Shown: piece after piece, positions 12,603 to 23,254 of the stretch | Position numbering within the stretch: position 1 is the stretch's first letter | How the letters are laid out: each line of letters opens with the position of its first letter | Source of the DNA: Sacculina carcini | Taxonomy: Eukaryota > Arthropoda > Thecostraca > Sacculinidae | Length of the DNA stretch: 64,000 nt | Direction of reading: 5' to 3' | Assembly (NCBI GenBank): GCA_916048095.2 | Contig: OU696594.1 | Location: 5,958,781 to 6,022,780, forward strand | Notes under the pieces: model-generated | What the model was told of the DNA's origin: nothing | The model's database searches: none | The model's input: the letters and a program-made list of their open reading frames with translations, nothing else | Position numbers and translations under genes: made by a program

Positions 12603-13140
12603 CTAATATCTGATACCTAAAAAGAACATCTGCAGGAGATAAAGCTGATTCCAACTTGTTTCTGGGCGGCATGTTGTATTGATAGATGGCAATCGTACAG
12701 TTCTTGTTAGTCGTGATAAGCTTGATAGTGCGGTTATAAGCTTGATAGTGCGGTGATGGCGTTCAGCTATTACATGAGCCGATGGTTGATACGCGCACCT
12801 CAACCGTAAATGAATCTGCCATTGACGAGCAAACGTCATGAGTGCCTGGCTACCAAATGCGGTGTCGTGGGTCTATCTGGAGCTGTTCTGGTGTTTCAAG
12901 CTCAGCAAATACATCTTCCAACTGATGCACAATAACCGGCGTTCTCCGGAATATCAGCATCCGCCATACTGCATATCGAGACGAACCATGGTCAATAATC
13001 ATGAGAAAATGCCGGCCTCTCACATGAGTGATGTTAACTCTCACTCGCTGTCATATCTTGCTGTACATCAACACTTGCAGGATTCAATTGAGCCGGTGCA
13101 GTATTCAGGAACTGACACGCCGGGATACAACAGATGAAGC
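12603..13140 (-). pseudogene. Ty3/gypsy-type integrase relic
   Basis: Read on the minus strand, two frames carry an integrase core. The first (13044-12850) has FLMIIDHGSSRYAVWR and IVHQLEDVFAELETPEQL. The second (12839-12603) has LRCAYQPSAHVIAERHHRTI, the highly conserved end of retroviral-type integrase in Ty3/gypsy elements, carrying the final catalytic Glu. A frameshift separates them near 12840-12850 and a stop lies upstream near 13045. No reverse transcriptase, gag or long terminal repeats were identified, so this is a decayed fragment, not an active element. Confidence 0.75.
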
Positions 13141-13734
13141 CAGATGCCTGTATGATCCTACGAGCTAGATGCTACGATGCTACGAGCTAGATGCCTGTAT
13201 GCTGCTAGTTTCATCAGCTTGATCAAGTATTGCATGGATGAATGTGTCTGCTCCTAAGTACACGACAAATGTCTCACGAGTTTTGTGGAAATTGTGGAAG
13301 TTTTTGGTTTCGTAAACTCGTAAGTTCGTTCTGTTTATCAATTTACTTCCAACATCGTTCAGGGTATGAAGTCACTACTGGAAAAAAGTCCTCTATTCTG
13401 ATACTGCGAGTGAAAAACGAGTCACTTCGAACAGCTCATAAGACATCAGGAAACTGCCACATAGAGTAATTGCACTGACCGAAACTCAATTACTCACCGA
13501 TGTCTCATCTATGACTCACGGCATGAAATACTCTCATAGGATCGCAAAACAGATGATGATTTGTCTCCAGATCACGTTTATGGTGTGAAATAGCAAATTA
13601 TACTTGAAATTAACTGATTATGATCAGATAAGATTATATTAACCTATTGCTACAAATAATCACGGCATAAAAATCAACCATTTCATATTCTCATTAAACC
13701 AAACTGAGCCCAGTGTTGATGGTGTAAAAATGAG

Positions 13735-14462
13735 TGATACAGCAATGTTGTTAGTGATTGGTGATGATTGGTGATGATTGGTGGTGATTGGTGATGATTG
13801 GTGGTGATTGGTGATGATTGGTGGTGATTATTGGTGATTATTGGTGATGATTGGTGGTGATTTGGTGGTGATTTGGTGATGATTGTTGGTGATGATTGGT
13901 GTTGATTGGTGGTGATTGGTGATGATTTGGTAGTGATTGGTGGTGATTGGTGGTGATTGATGGTGATTGGTGATGATTGGTGGTGATTGGTGGTGATTTG
14001 GTGATGATTGGTGGTGTTTTGGTGATGATTGGTGTTGATTGGTGATGATTGGTGGTTATTGGTGGTTATTGGTGATGATTGGTGGTGATTTGGTGATGAT
14101 TGGTGGTGTTTTGGTGATGATTGGTGTTGATTGGTGGTGATTGGTGGTGATTTGGTAGTGATTGGTGGTGATTGGTGATGATTGGTGATGATTGGTAGTG
14201 ATTGGTGGTGATTGGTGGTGATTGGTGATGATTGGTGGTTATTGGTGATGATTGGTAGTGATTGGTGGTGATTGGTAGTGATTGGTGATGATTGGTGGTT
14301 ATTGGTGATGATTGGTGATGATTGGTGGTGATTGGTGGTTATTGGTGATGATTGGTGGTGATTGGTGGTGATTGGTGGTTATTGGTGATGATTGGTGGTG
14401 ATTGGTGGTGATTGGTGGTGATTGGTGGTGATTGGTGATGATTGGTGGTGATTGGTGGTGAC
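13735..14462 (+). repeat. Minisatellite, about 10-bp unit (gattggtggt)
   Basis: About 70 variants of gattggtgrt, some 9 or 11 long, fill 720 bases. The array lies in an intron of the shugoshin-like gene and begins three bases beyond its exon 5 GC donor. The + strand is purine/G-rich and the coding strand reads accaccaatc. Confidence 0.95.
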
Positions 14463-14466
14463 TTGC

Positions 14467-15913
14467 CTGTTGAAGAACGGCTCCTTATAATTCACAGCCT
14501 TGCGACTCCTCGATGGTCGCGCAGGAGCGCTGCAATCAGGGGCCATGTTCACTTCATCAGGGGCAGCTCTGATGATGCCCGTATCTTCAACAAGCACATG
14601 ATCTGGTTAAATAAAAAAGGTTAAATGCCTAAGTAATATAGAGCTGTATACAGACCTACATATGAGTACATTGTAAGAGCGAAATTATTGTAGTATCAGG
14701 AATCAAGCAGAGAGAGTTAGAATAGTGAGCAAGTATGTATTGTCAGTGTGATGTCAGTATTATCATAATGCTTGTTAGTGCTGTTGTAAAACTGCTATTA
14801 AACAGACATCGCGGACAAAAGTGACAACAAAAATTGCGAGATAAATATATCAACAATGCACTGTTGATAGATTGAAATAAAAACATTTATGACACTAGAC
14901 AATCACCACATCAACACCAGTGATACTCAATAAGTAACATCAGTAGTGTGAATGGGGCAGTCAATAAGTAACATCAGTAGTGTGAATAAGTCAGTTAATA
15001 AGTAACATCAGTAGTGTGAATGAATCAGTTAATAAGTAGCATCAGTAGTGTGAATGAGTCAGTTAATAAGTAACATCAGTAGTGTGAATGAGTCAGTCAA
15101 TAAGTAACATCAGTAGTGTGAATGAGTCAGTTAATAAGTAACATCAACAGTGTGAATGAGTCAGTCAATAAGTAACGTCAACAGTGTGAATGAATCAGTT
15201 AATAAGTAACATCAGTAGTGTGAATGAGTCAGTTAATAAGTATCATCAGTAGTGTGAATGAGTCAGTCAATAAGTAACATCAACAGTGTGAATGAGTCAG
15301 TTAATAAGTAACATCAGCAGTGTGAATGAGTCAGTTAATAAGTAACATCAGTAGTGTGAATGAATCAGTTAATAAGTAACATCAGTAGTGTGAATGAGTC
15401 AGTCAATAAGTAACATCAGTAGTGTGAATGGGTCAGTTAATAAGTGACATCAGTAGTGTGAATGAGTCAGTCAATAAGTAACATCAGTAGTGTGAATGGG
15501 GCAGTCAATAAGTAGCATCAGTAGTGTGAATGAGTCAGTTAATAAGTAACATCAGCAGTGTGAATGAGTCAGTCAATAAGTAACATCAGTAGTGTGAATG
15601 AGTCAGTCAATAAGTAACATCAGCAGTGTGAATGAGTCAGTTAATAAGTAACATCAGCAGTGTGAATGAGTCAGTCAATAAGTAACATCAGTAGTGTGAA
15701 TGAGTCAGTTAATAAGTAAGCTTCACATGATCCAATCACCCGACTCTTGCCGGGCGGGCTTACTATTTGTGCGACGAGGGCGGTGCGTCGGCACCGGGCC
15801 GGACTGCGTCGGCGCCGAAGCAGCTGCGGCCAAGAAGGATGAAGGTCGGAGTGGCGTCGGCGGTGGTGCAGAGCTCACCGAGGGCCGCTCCACTTGCAAC
15901 TGTTGTTGCGTAC

Positions 15914-15966
<53 letters not shown>

Positions 15967-16806
15967 AGCATCCAGCACTTTTAAAAGTCTATCCCTATTA
16001 TGAAATCATTTAACATAGATAGACGCCTCGAATGAAACAAAATCGAATCAGAAAAACAGCTGTGTGGTCTCCAACTGAATCAGCCATGTACACACACACA
16101 CATAGAGGCAAAGGGAGAGAAAGAGAGATAATGAGAGATGGTACTGACTGCCTGCTGAGCGGCCTTATATTGTTGCAACTCGGCACTTAGTTTGTCGTTG
16201 CAAGTCTCAGTCCGCGCCACTCTTTCCTTCAACTCCTACACACACACACACACACACACATACACACATAGTGTGTGTACAACAGTTCACAGAAAACTTA
16301 CGCACATGCAATCCACACATGTAAAAACTATCGTCAAAAGATATATATTGGAGAAAGTAATGAGTTGTTTACGTGTAGCTGTTTGTCGTGCTGTTGTACT
16401 TGTGTGTTGAGCTGGCAGCAGCACGACACTGGCTCACTGGCTCGCGACTGCTCGCGAGCCTCCAGCTCACTAACTCGCAACTGAAATGAGCACACACACA
16501 TATATAGTGTGTAGGACAATTTTGCACAGTATAACACAAAATAGACATCACAGACACACACACACATACCGTAAGCCGCTGAGACAGCTCCTCGGCGTCG
16601 AGCCGCTGCCTGCACGTGATCGCCAGCTGCGCCTGCGTCTCGGCCAACTTGAGCTCGACAGCGGCCTTTGTCCGACGCAGCTGCTCATTGTCGGACAAAG
16701 AAATCGCCATGAGCTGACGCAGGTCGGTGCTGACGTCACGCTCCTTTTTCAGCTGCCGACGCAGGCATGTCAGCTCCGCCTCGCAATGGCTGTCATGCGA
16801 AGCCAT
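14467..16806 (-). CDS. SGO1: Shugoshin-like centromere protein, last exon(s) not found
   Basis: Shugoshins protect centromeric cohesin; they have an N-terminal coiled coil and a short basic C-terminal SGO motif. Exons: 16806-16570, 16480-16373, 16235-16149, 15899-15764, 14602-14467; phases agree. The start is MASHDSHCEAELTCLRRQL. Residues 1 to about 140 form a coiled coil (DNEQLRRTKAAVELKLAET, then LRVSELEAREQSR and ELKERVARTE). Exon 4 is Pro/Ser/Ala-rich. Exon 5 holds RPSRSRKAVNYKEPFFN, close to the SGO motif (basic, then Y-x-E-P-S-L-N). It ends at a GC donor (AACAG|GCAAGT), so the K-L-R-R part of the motif should lie in a further exon below 13.7 kb, which I could not find. Architecture plus this one motif support the call. 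Another coiled-coil protein remains possible. Confidence 0.55.
14925..15718 (+). repeat. Minisatellite, 34-bp unit, about 23 copies
   Basis: Unit: aataagtaacatcagtagtg followed by tgaatgagtcagtt, with small substitutions (gtcagtcaa, agcagtgtg) but almost no length change. It fills most of intron 4 of the shugoshin-like gene and ends about 45 bases downstream of the exon 4 donor. Confidence 0.95.
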
Positions 16807-17399
16807 TGCTGCTGCCGCTGTAGCTACTAACTTCGCCAAAAGCAACACAGATAATGTAGTTTCAGTTATATATTACCATACATTAACAGTACATAACAAC
16901 AAATAACAATATATCATAAAAGCATGTACAATACAGAACATACAAGTGCAATATTCAGGTAATACAATCAATTAATACGCGCAGCTATACACACAAGTAA
17001 TAATTGGCACAGCGGGCCACAGTATAAATACGCGCAGCGAGCAACAATGTTGCGTAAGCACAGTGCACACAGTGACAATAACGTTCGCGTTGCAAACGTG
17101 CAATATTTATATAAACTACAAAAAAAACAGAAATGGGCGATAATCCCAGACAGAGGTGAAGTCACTCTCTGAAAAGGGCCACGAGCTAATATCTAAAGCA
17201 ATGCTAGTGATATTAGCCTTAGCGGGCGAACAACGAATGAGCGAACAGTAGGAATACCCACTGCACTCTAGCGTTATGCAAGACCCGAGTGACAGAATAC
17301 ACCAAACTACCGAGACACAGAGAGTAGCTCTGCCAGACTCGAAATGTTCAGCGTATCTGCCTTTAGCGGGCAATTAACGAATGAGAGAGCAGAATAACC
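16807..17399. other. No gene recognised; internal duplicated block
   Basis: Upstream flank of the shugoshin-like gene, so its promoter may lie here, but no clear element was seen. A segment with agcgggc, aacgaatgag, gcagaataaccacttact-type sequence occurs twice (about 17220-17265 and 17365-17410). Confidence 0.4.
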
Positions 17400-17870
17400 A
17401 CTTTACTCTTACGAAAAGTTCACGTTGCTGTAGAGACACCATCTCTACAACTGAGGTGGGCGGCTTATTTTTATGTATCGTCAATGTCTTATGGACTGTT
17501 TACAGATTAACTGTTAAGCTAACTCTACAGTGAAATAGTCGGACCTATTGCATAAATTCAAATTCCAACAGAAGCTGAAGTTGATAATGAAGTTGAATAA
17601 CAAAATACAGCTCATGAACAAAAAATGTATCAGCGCTCACTCACCAAACCACAAACATGAATTGTAGCACCGAGCCAGACGCAGTAATCGCCACTCACCA
17701 GTAGCGTGCTGACGTCACAGGTCACGTGACTTCAGGTCGCGTGTACTTGGCGTCGCGAACTTTTCACGCCGACAATGAGCTTTGGACTGCTTTTATTTTA
17801 GCGAGCCTCAAACGTTAAAGTAACGTTTTATTGTTTAGCAAAGTTTGAAATGAATAATTTGCCATTAATT
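17400..17870. repeat. Two-part interspersed repeat, copy 1 (A then B)
   Basis: Part A (about 17405-17575) contains aagttcacgttgctgtagag, ctgaggtgggcggcttatt and ttcaaattccaac. Part B (about 17695-17870) contains gacgtcacaggtcacgtgac and tacttggcg. Both recur at 59220-59660, but there part B is inverted and comes first. Part B carries TGACGTCA and CACGTG palindromes. Confidence 0.75.
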
Positions 17871-17932
17871 TTCTTACATGTGTGCTAACTATGTCGCGCG
17901 CAAAAACATCAGTCAGTCTCTCGCAATCAGAC

Positions 17933-18112
<180 letters not shown>

Positions 18113-18429
18113 TGTGCGGCTTACAAGGTGGTATGAAATTTTGATGAAATCACACACACACACACACACACGCAAATAAGCAAGAAACAAACATGCCTTC
18201 CTCATATATATTTTTTATTTCCAAACGGCACAGTAAGCATATAATAAAACCAAAACACATATTTTCATGTGTCGGGGGAAGCCATAAAGGCTTATAACCC
18301 TTAAAAAAAGCAAGAGCAAATAAAATAAAACAAGAAAATGAAAAACATATATATACAGTTTAGCTCAGTTGGAAATGTAGTGGCAAGAAATAGACGCGTT
18401 GCTTGCTATACCTTCAATTTACAGTTCAG

Positions 18430-19695
18430 CAAGAGCTCAACAACAACAATAACAACATGTTTTTATATAGCGCCAAATATACAATATTGCGATGACAGGA
18501 TGAGATAAAAAATAATATAGTATGTATGTTTATAAAATAAGTGAAACAAATGCCAGAATAGCTAAGAGCATGACAGACAAAATTTAACAGGCGTATATAC
18601 AAAAGAAAAACACGAACCCATTCAACAGGGAGAGGTAGACACAAGAAGATGTGCATGCAGAGCAGAAGAGAAGGATCGAAGTGAAGGGGATGACCGGATA
18701 CGACTAGGCAAGGAGTTATAGAGACGAGGAGCAAAGAAGTAGAAAGATTTCGCCAACCAAGGCGACTCCAAAACTGCTCGAGGACAGTGAAGAGAGTGAA
18801 GACGACGACCTGAGTGTTGAGGTTCAGATAGTAGAGAGCGAAGATAAGAAGGAGAGGAGGATGAGCGGATAATTTTAGAGATAAGACAGCACAGCTTATA
18901 GTTGATCCGAGCCTGAACAGGAAGCCAGCCAAGTTTATGTAAGCAGGGAGAAGTTGGCGTGCGCTGAGGAAGACGGAAGACAAAGCGACATGATTGGTTC
19001 AATAACATTTGTAGGGAGCGAAGAGATTTAGATGAGGCGTGAAGAAACAAAGAGTTACAATAGTCTAGACGAGGGAAAATTAAGGATTTGATGAGAGTAA
19101 TGGCCGAGTTAGTGTCAACGTAAGCACGGATGGGATAGAGTTGTCTGAGAATGAGCCTGCAGGATCGCGATATATGCGCGAAATTGTTAGCGAATGACAG
19201 AGAGGGATCGAAGTAGACCCCAAGATTACGAACACAAGCAGATAGGGAGACAGAGAGAGACGGGGGAGAGATTCTTGGAGGATGGAAGACCATGTATTCA
19301 GTTTTAGAATGGTTGCTGATGAGTTGGCGGGAAGATGCCCAGGATGTGATGTCGCAAAATAACTTAGAGAGCAGATTATGAGATAATTTTGATAGCGGAA
19401 TTTATAGTTGCAGATCATCAGCGTAGATATGGTATGAAATGGGGAATTTACGTAGAATAGGGCAGAGAGAAGACATACACAAATTGAAAAGGAGAGGACC
19501 AAGAATAGAGCCCTGAGGCACACCATTAGAAAGCAAAAGAGGGGAAGAAGAGGAAGAGTTAGAACGTACAGAAAATGAACGACCAGAAAAATATGAAGTC
19601 ATGAGAGAGAGAGAGAGAGCAGAAGAGGATAAGCCAGCAGAAGCGAGGTATTTGAGCAATATAGGGTGATTTACAAGATCGAAGGCGGAGGAAAG
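18430..19695 (-). mobile_element. 5'-truncated CR1/L2-type LINE
   Basis: Minus-strand frames give the reverse transcriptase of a non-LTR element. AFDLVNHPILLKYLASAG starts at about 19690. It is followed by NGVPQGSILGPLLFNLC, the catalytic YADDLQL, VRNLGVYFDPSLSF, FPRLDYCNSLFLHAS, KLGWLPVQARINYKLCCLI and FAPRLYNSLPSRIRSS. At least two frame changes and a stop just after YADDLQL show decay. The 3' end (tttggcgctatataaaaaca then ttgttattgttgttgttg, minus strand, near 18430-18475) is the typical tail of this class. Homology begins inside the polymerase, as usual for incomplete reverse transcription. Confidence 0.88.
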
Positions 19696-19784
19696 ACGTC
19701 GTTAATGAGTTATGATGTTTCATAATGAGATAATGAGAAGATCGGCAATCTCCACCAGGCAATTGAATAAGCATTGGGCTTTAT

Positions 19785-20025
19785 TTACATATATTTTAAG
19801 AGAATGGTGTTGTATAGGCATGCTGTGAATTTTTTCATAGACGTCATGTCACTCAGAATTATTTCTTTTTTCTTCACCAATTCATTCCAAAGCTTCACAC
19901 CGTTTATGGTCAAAGCTTGAATTCTGACGTATGTTCTTCTGTGTTGAACTAGGAACAGATCGGGACGACGAGGATTTGTTAAATAAAAATCTAGATTTTT
20001 GTGCAATTTTTTTAAAAAAAACTTT
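19785..20025 (-). mobile_element. Second LINE fragment, RT C-terminus
   Basis: The minus-strand frame reads FYLTNPRRPDLFL, RRTYVRIQALTINGVKLWNE and MTSMKKFTACLYNTILLKYM. This is the usual C-terminal block of jockey/CR1-like reverse transcriptases (K-L-W-N followed by a short helix). It lies just beyond the truncated 5' end of the previous LINE but belongs to a different subfamily. Confidence 0.65.
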
Positions 20026-20814
20026 GTACATTAATTTACATGTTTTAATAAAAAAAATTCAATCTTATCTTGGATAATCAAATTGGTCAAATACAAATTT
20101 TGCATAAAGTAGTTTTATCATAAATTAATTAAGTAATTACGTTTGTGAGTAGTAAAGAAGGTTGCATACAAAGAGTACCATCTCTACAAACATTACCATC
20201 TGTCACTTCTTGCCGAGCGTCGCGGCAAATGTTTGTAGTTTTGTTTTTGTACTTTATCCTTTTGTGAATTTCAATTATTCAGTCGTTCAGGTAATTTGTA
20301 TTTTAGCACGTTTAGCGTATATGTTTGATGGTTGGGGTTTGAATGTGGGTGCTTATTTTTAGACGCTTTATGGGTGTCACGTTCACCACGTGGTGTGGTG
20401 TTTTCCAGGGTTGTGTTGACAGGTTGTTAGTGCTCTTTATTGTTTGTTTTTGCTCTTGAATCCTCGGGAATCGTGTAGGTGTAGTAAGGAATACAATAAA
20501 AGGTAATTATCCTAAAAGATTAAATACGTATATATGTATGTATTCTGGGGTTTAGTTGGTTTGTCGGTGTGGTGTTTCAAGTACAGCTTCCGACTAGCCT
20601 AGCAGTAGCTAAGGCGCTCAACTCATTCGCAGTCAATTTGAAACAATGTGGACTATACACGTGTCTCTGTGTGTCTGAACCTCAACTGTGTGCATGTGGC
20701 GTTTCAGTTCGCCAACAATTGGTGGCGCACTCATAGACGCACCACGGCGAATTCGTCTGTTGCATGTGGTTGTTGGTGCGCGTGTGATTGTGTTTGCATC
20801 GTGTGTCAGTAGAA
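20026..20814. other. Upstream flank of the p53-family sequence
   Basis: AT-rich to about 20560, then mixed composition. gactagcctagcagtagcta near 20591 looks like the first half of a tRNA-derived SINE but no B box follows. No exon was recognised. Confidence 0.35.
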
Positions 20815-22257
20815 ATGTGGCCTGATAAGTACAGGGCTGAGTCGTGCGATCATCCGTCCGCCACGACCTCGTTCCCGGGTGCAGATGAACAAGACCCTGG
20901 CGACGTGAAGCCAGCCACAGCGGCGGCAGACTCGCCCAATACCTCTTCTCTCACTCCGCCGCTCAGTCGTCTCGACACTAGCTCACTGCTTCGCGAGGTG
21001 TTTGATGGGATCATCGACCTGCCTTCTCCAGATCACCGTCTGTTGCCGCCCGATCAACTCGTGGATGGACGAGTCGTTTGTGCATCAGCCAGTTTCTACG
21101 ACTGCCGCGGCACTGTCGGCTGAATTCGGCGAATTGGAAGCCAGGCAATCTCAGAGACTGCAGCAACAAGATGATGATGATGAGGTGGAATGCAAGCCGA
21201 CAATGGCCGTGCTCGACTGTGTCACCTCACAAACAGCATCAGTCAGTTGACGGACATATGTTGCCGGACAGTGACGGATCGTGCCGGACCGGCGGAGTTT
21301 ACACCAGTGACGAGCAGCGACACTGCGGTCTGCGTATATCACCGTTCACCACATACATCGGCCTACCGTGCGTGCATGAGTTCCCCTGTGACCTGCATTT
21401 TGACGCTAGTGTCAAGAATGATGATCGTTGTGGTATCAGTGGGGGTAGAGACGGGAGGGATGCGGGTAGTGGGGGTGAACAGGCGTGTTTTGTCTTCTCA
21501 GTCGAGCTGAACAAGCTGTACGCCGACATGTTGACGCCGGTGCCATTTGAGCTGCGGCTGCTCAATCTGACTGAACACCAGCGACATCTGCCGGCACTGT
21601 TTGTGCGCTGCATGCCGATCTGTCCGTGCAGCGAGTGGCTGAGCGAGCCAGTGGAACGGTGTCCGGCACATCGCGAGTTGACGCATGCGTCAAATCGCGC
21701 TCTGCCGGCCGATCGTGAGCGGCATTTTGTCCGTGTCGCCACAGCCACCTCGGCTGCCGTGTATGAACGACGCAATCACGGACTACATGTACGTCGCAGT
21801 GCGGTGGTCGCTTGGCCTCGAGGCTCGGCTTCACTACTGGTCGTGTACAAGTTCGCCTGCATGAGCACGTGTATCGGCGGCGGCGTGTAGCTTTGTTGTT
21901 TCTACTAGAGGACAGTGAGGGATGGGTTTACGGCCGCCGCTTGCTCGATCTCAAGGTGTGCAAGTGTTCGCGTCGTGACGTGAGACACGCACTGACTCGA
22001 TTGCGACGCGTAGACGGTCGCACGCGGGCAGCTCCGCTAGGGGCGCCACACGTCATCGGGATTCATCACCAGTGTCCAAGGACAAGATGACTGCCTCGCA
22101 ACAACATCATCAACAAAAACAACATCAGCAGACAGAGAAGTGTGAGTGTCATTGTTCCGGCGTGCGCAGACTGGTGGTGCCCGTCGATAATGCACGAGAA
22201 CTGGACACTGTGAAGACGTTGCGAGACGTATTACGTCGCGATCGTCTTCACATGTGA
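20815..22257 (+). pseudogene. p53-family sequence without introns, reading frame broken
   Basis: p53-family proteins are stress-response transcription factors with an activation region, a zinc-coordinating DNA-binding domain and a tetramerisation helix. A possible acidic N-terminus (SLLREVFDGIIDLPSPDHRL) starts at ATG 20815. The DNA-binding domain runs from about 21350: FSVELNKLYADMLTPVPFEL, VERCPAHRE (Cys and His zinc ligands), RRSAVVAWPRG, FACMSTCIGG (two Cys ligands), then after a frame change RRVALLFLLEDSEG and LDLKVCKCSRRD. The Arg280 equivalent is kept; the Arg273 position is Lys. A tetramerisation-like LVVPVDNARELDTVKTLRDV ends at 22257. About four frame changes are needed (near 21065, 21240, 21885 and 22060). 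Around the CIGG loop about ten bases are missing relative to the family. No intron interrupts the DNA-binding domain, except perhaps 69 bp at 21433-21501. A processed pseudogene or sequence errors could explain this. Confidence 0.75.
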
Positions 22258-23254
22258 AGAGATGGTGACGTGAAGTCGTCTCAGTTGAAGAGACATCAAT
22301 TGCGTCCATCTATGTATCGGTATTTGTGCTGTCCATACGTATATGTATGTATATATCCGCCCATATGTTTGTCTGTGCATGTGTTTGTTAGAGAGATAGG
22401 GTAGTGATACGGGTATATGTTGTCCGTTGATAGAACACTAACAGTTTCAGGTTCAGGAGTTGCTAGTTGATTTTACCAGCGAATCAAGCGATATTTCGTT
22501 GGTTTTTTCTCCCTCGGCATAGTTTTTTTTCAGTGTTATTAGTTATTGCCTTTCTGTGTGTTGGGAGTTGTTTGTGTCAGTGTTGGTGTAAAGTTGATGT
22601 TGGTTTCCATTTGGCTGTGTGTGTGGAGATATATGAGCGAAGTTCATGTGCCTAGCATTCTCTGCTACTTCCTAGACGATATTTTGCGTCAACGTATCGA
22701 TTGAGCCGCCTGTTTATAGTTTAGTTTTGTGCGGTTGATTTGCGAGGCTGTTCAGGTAGATTTGTTGCACGCGACCTCAGGGGCGACATGAGGGGTTTAT
22801 AACGGCCTTACTTGTTCGTTTGTTCTGATACTCCGTTTTTGTACAATATACCGAATATTTTTTTTTGTGTGTGGAGTTGAATATGCTTATAATTTCACCT
22901 GAAGTCTTAGTGGAGGCAAATTCGTTTATTGATCGGTACTGTGGTGAAGTAAGGTGTTAGCTATGTGAAATCACAGGTAGGACGTCTCCACACGGATAAA
23001 TCAGATGTTTGAACCTTGTTTTTCTAGTTTAAATGACCCTCTGATGAGAGGACGATCTCTAAGACGTCTTTAGAGGTCTCTAAGAGGCAATATCAATGAA
23101 AGAATAGTGAAATCGCTTAATAGTAAATAACGATGCATGATCAGGCCTCAAATCAACGCTCTGGATTTCTCCTCCAAGAACAAATATCAGCCGCAGTTTC
23201 CTGGACTCTACCCACGTTTGTGTTCGTGTGAAACTGGACGGCGTATGATGTGTG
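22258..23254. other. No gene recognised between p53-like sequence and NME6
   Basis: T-rich sequence without repeats of note. The part next to 22257 could be 3' untranslated sequence of the p53-like unit, and the part before 23255 the NME6 promoter. No TATA-type or polyadenylation signal was convincing. Confidence 0.35.

Noticed and set aside
14925-15718. CRISPR-like array
   Set aside because: The 34-bp units are directly adjacent with no unique spacers, and the DNA is eukaryotic; it is a minisatellite.
21433-21501. A 69-bp intron within the p53-like sequence
   Set aside because: GTATCAG...TTCTCAG has plausible ends and is frame-neutral, but using it would remove part of the conserved strand before ELNKLY. 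It also does not resolve the frame breaks, so it remains only a possibility.
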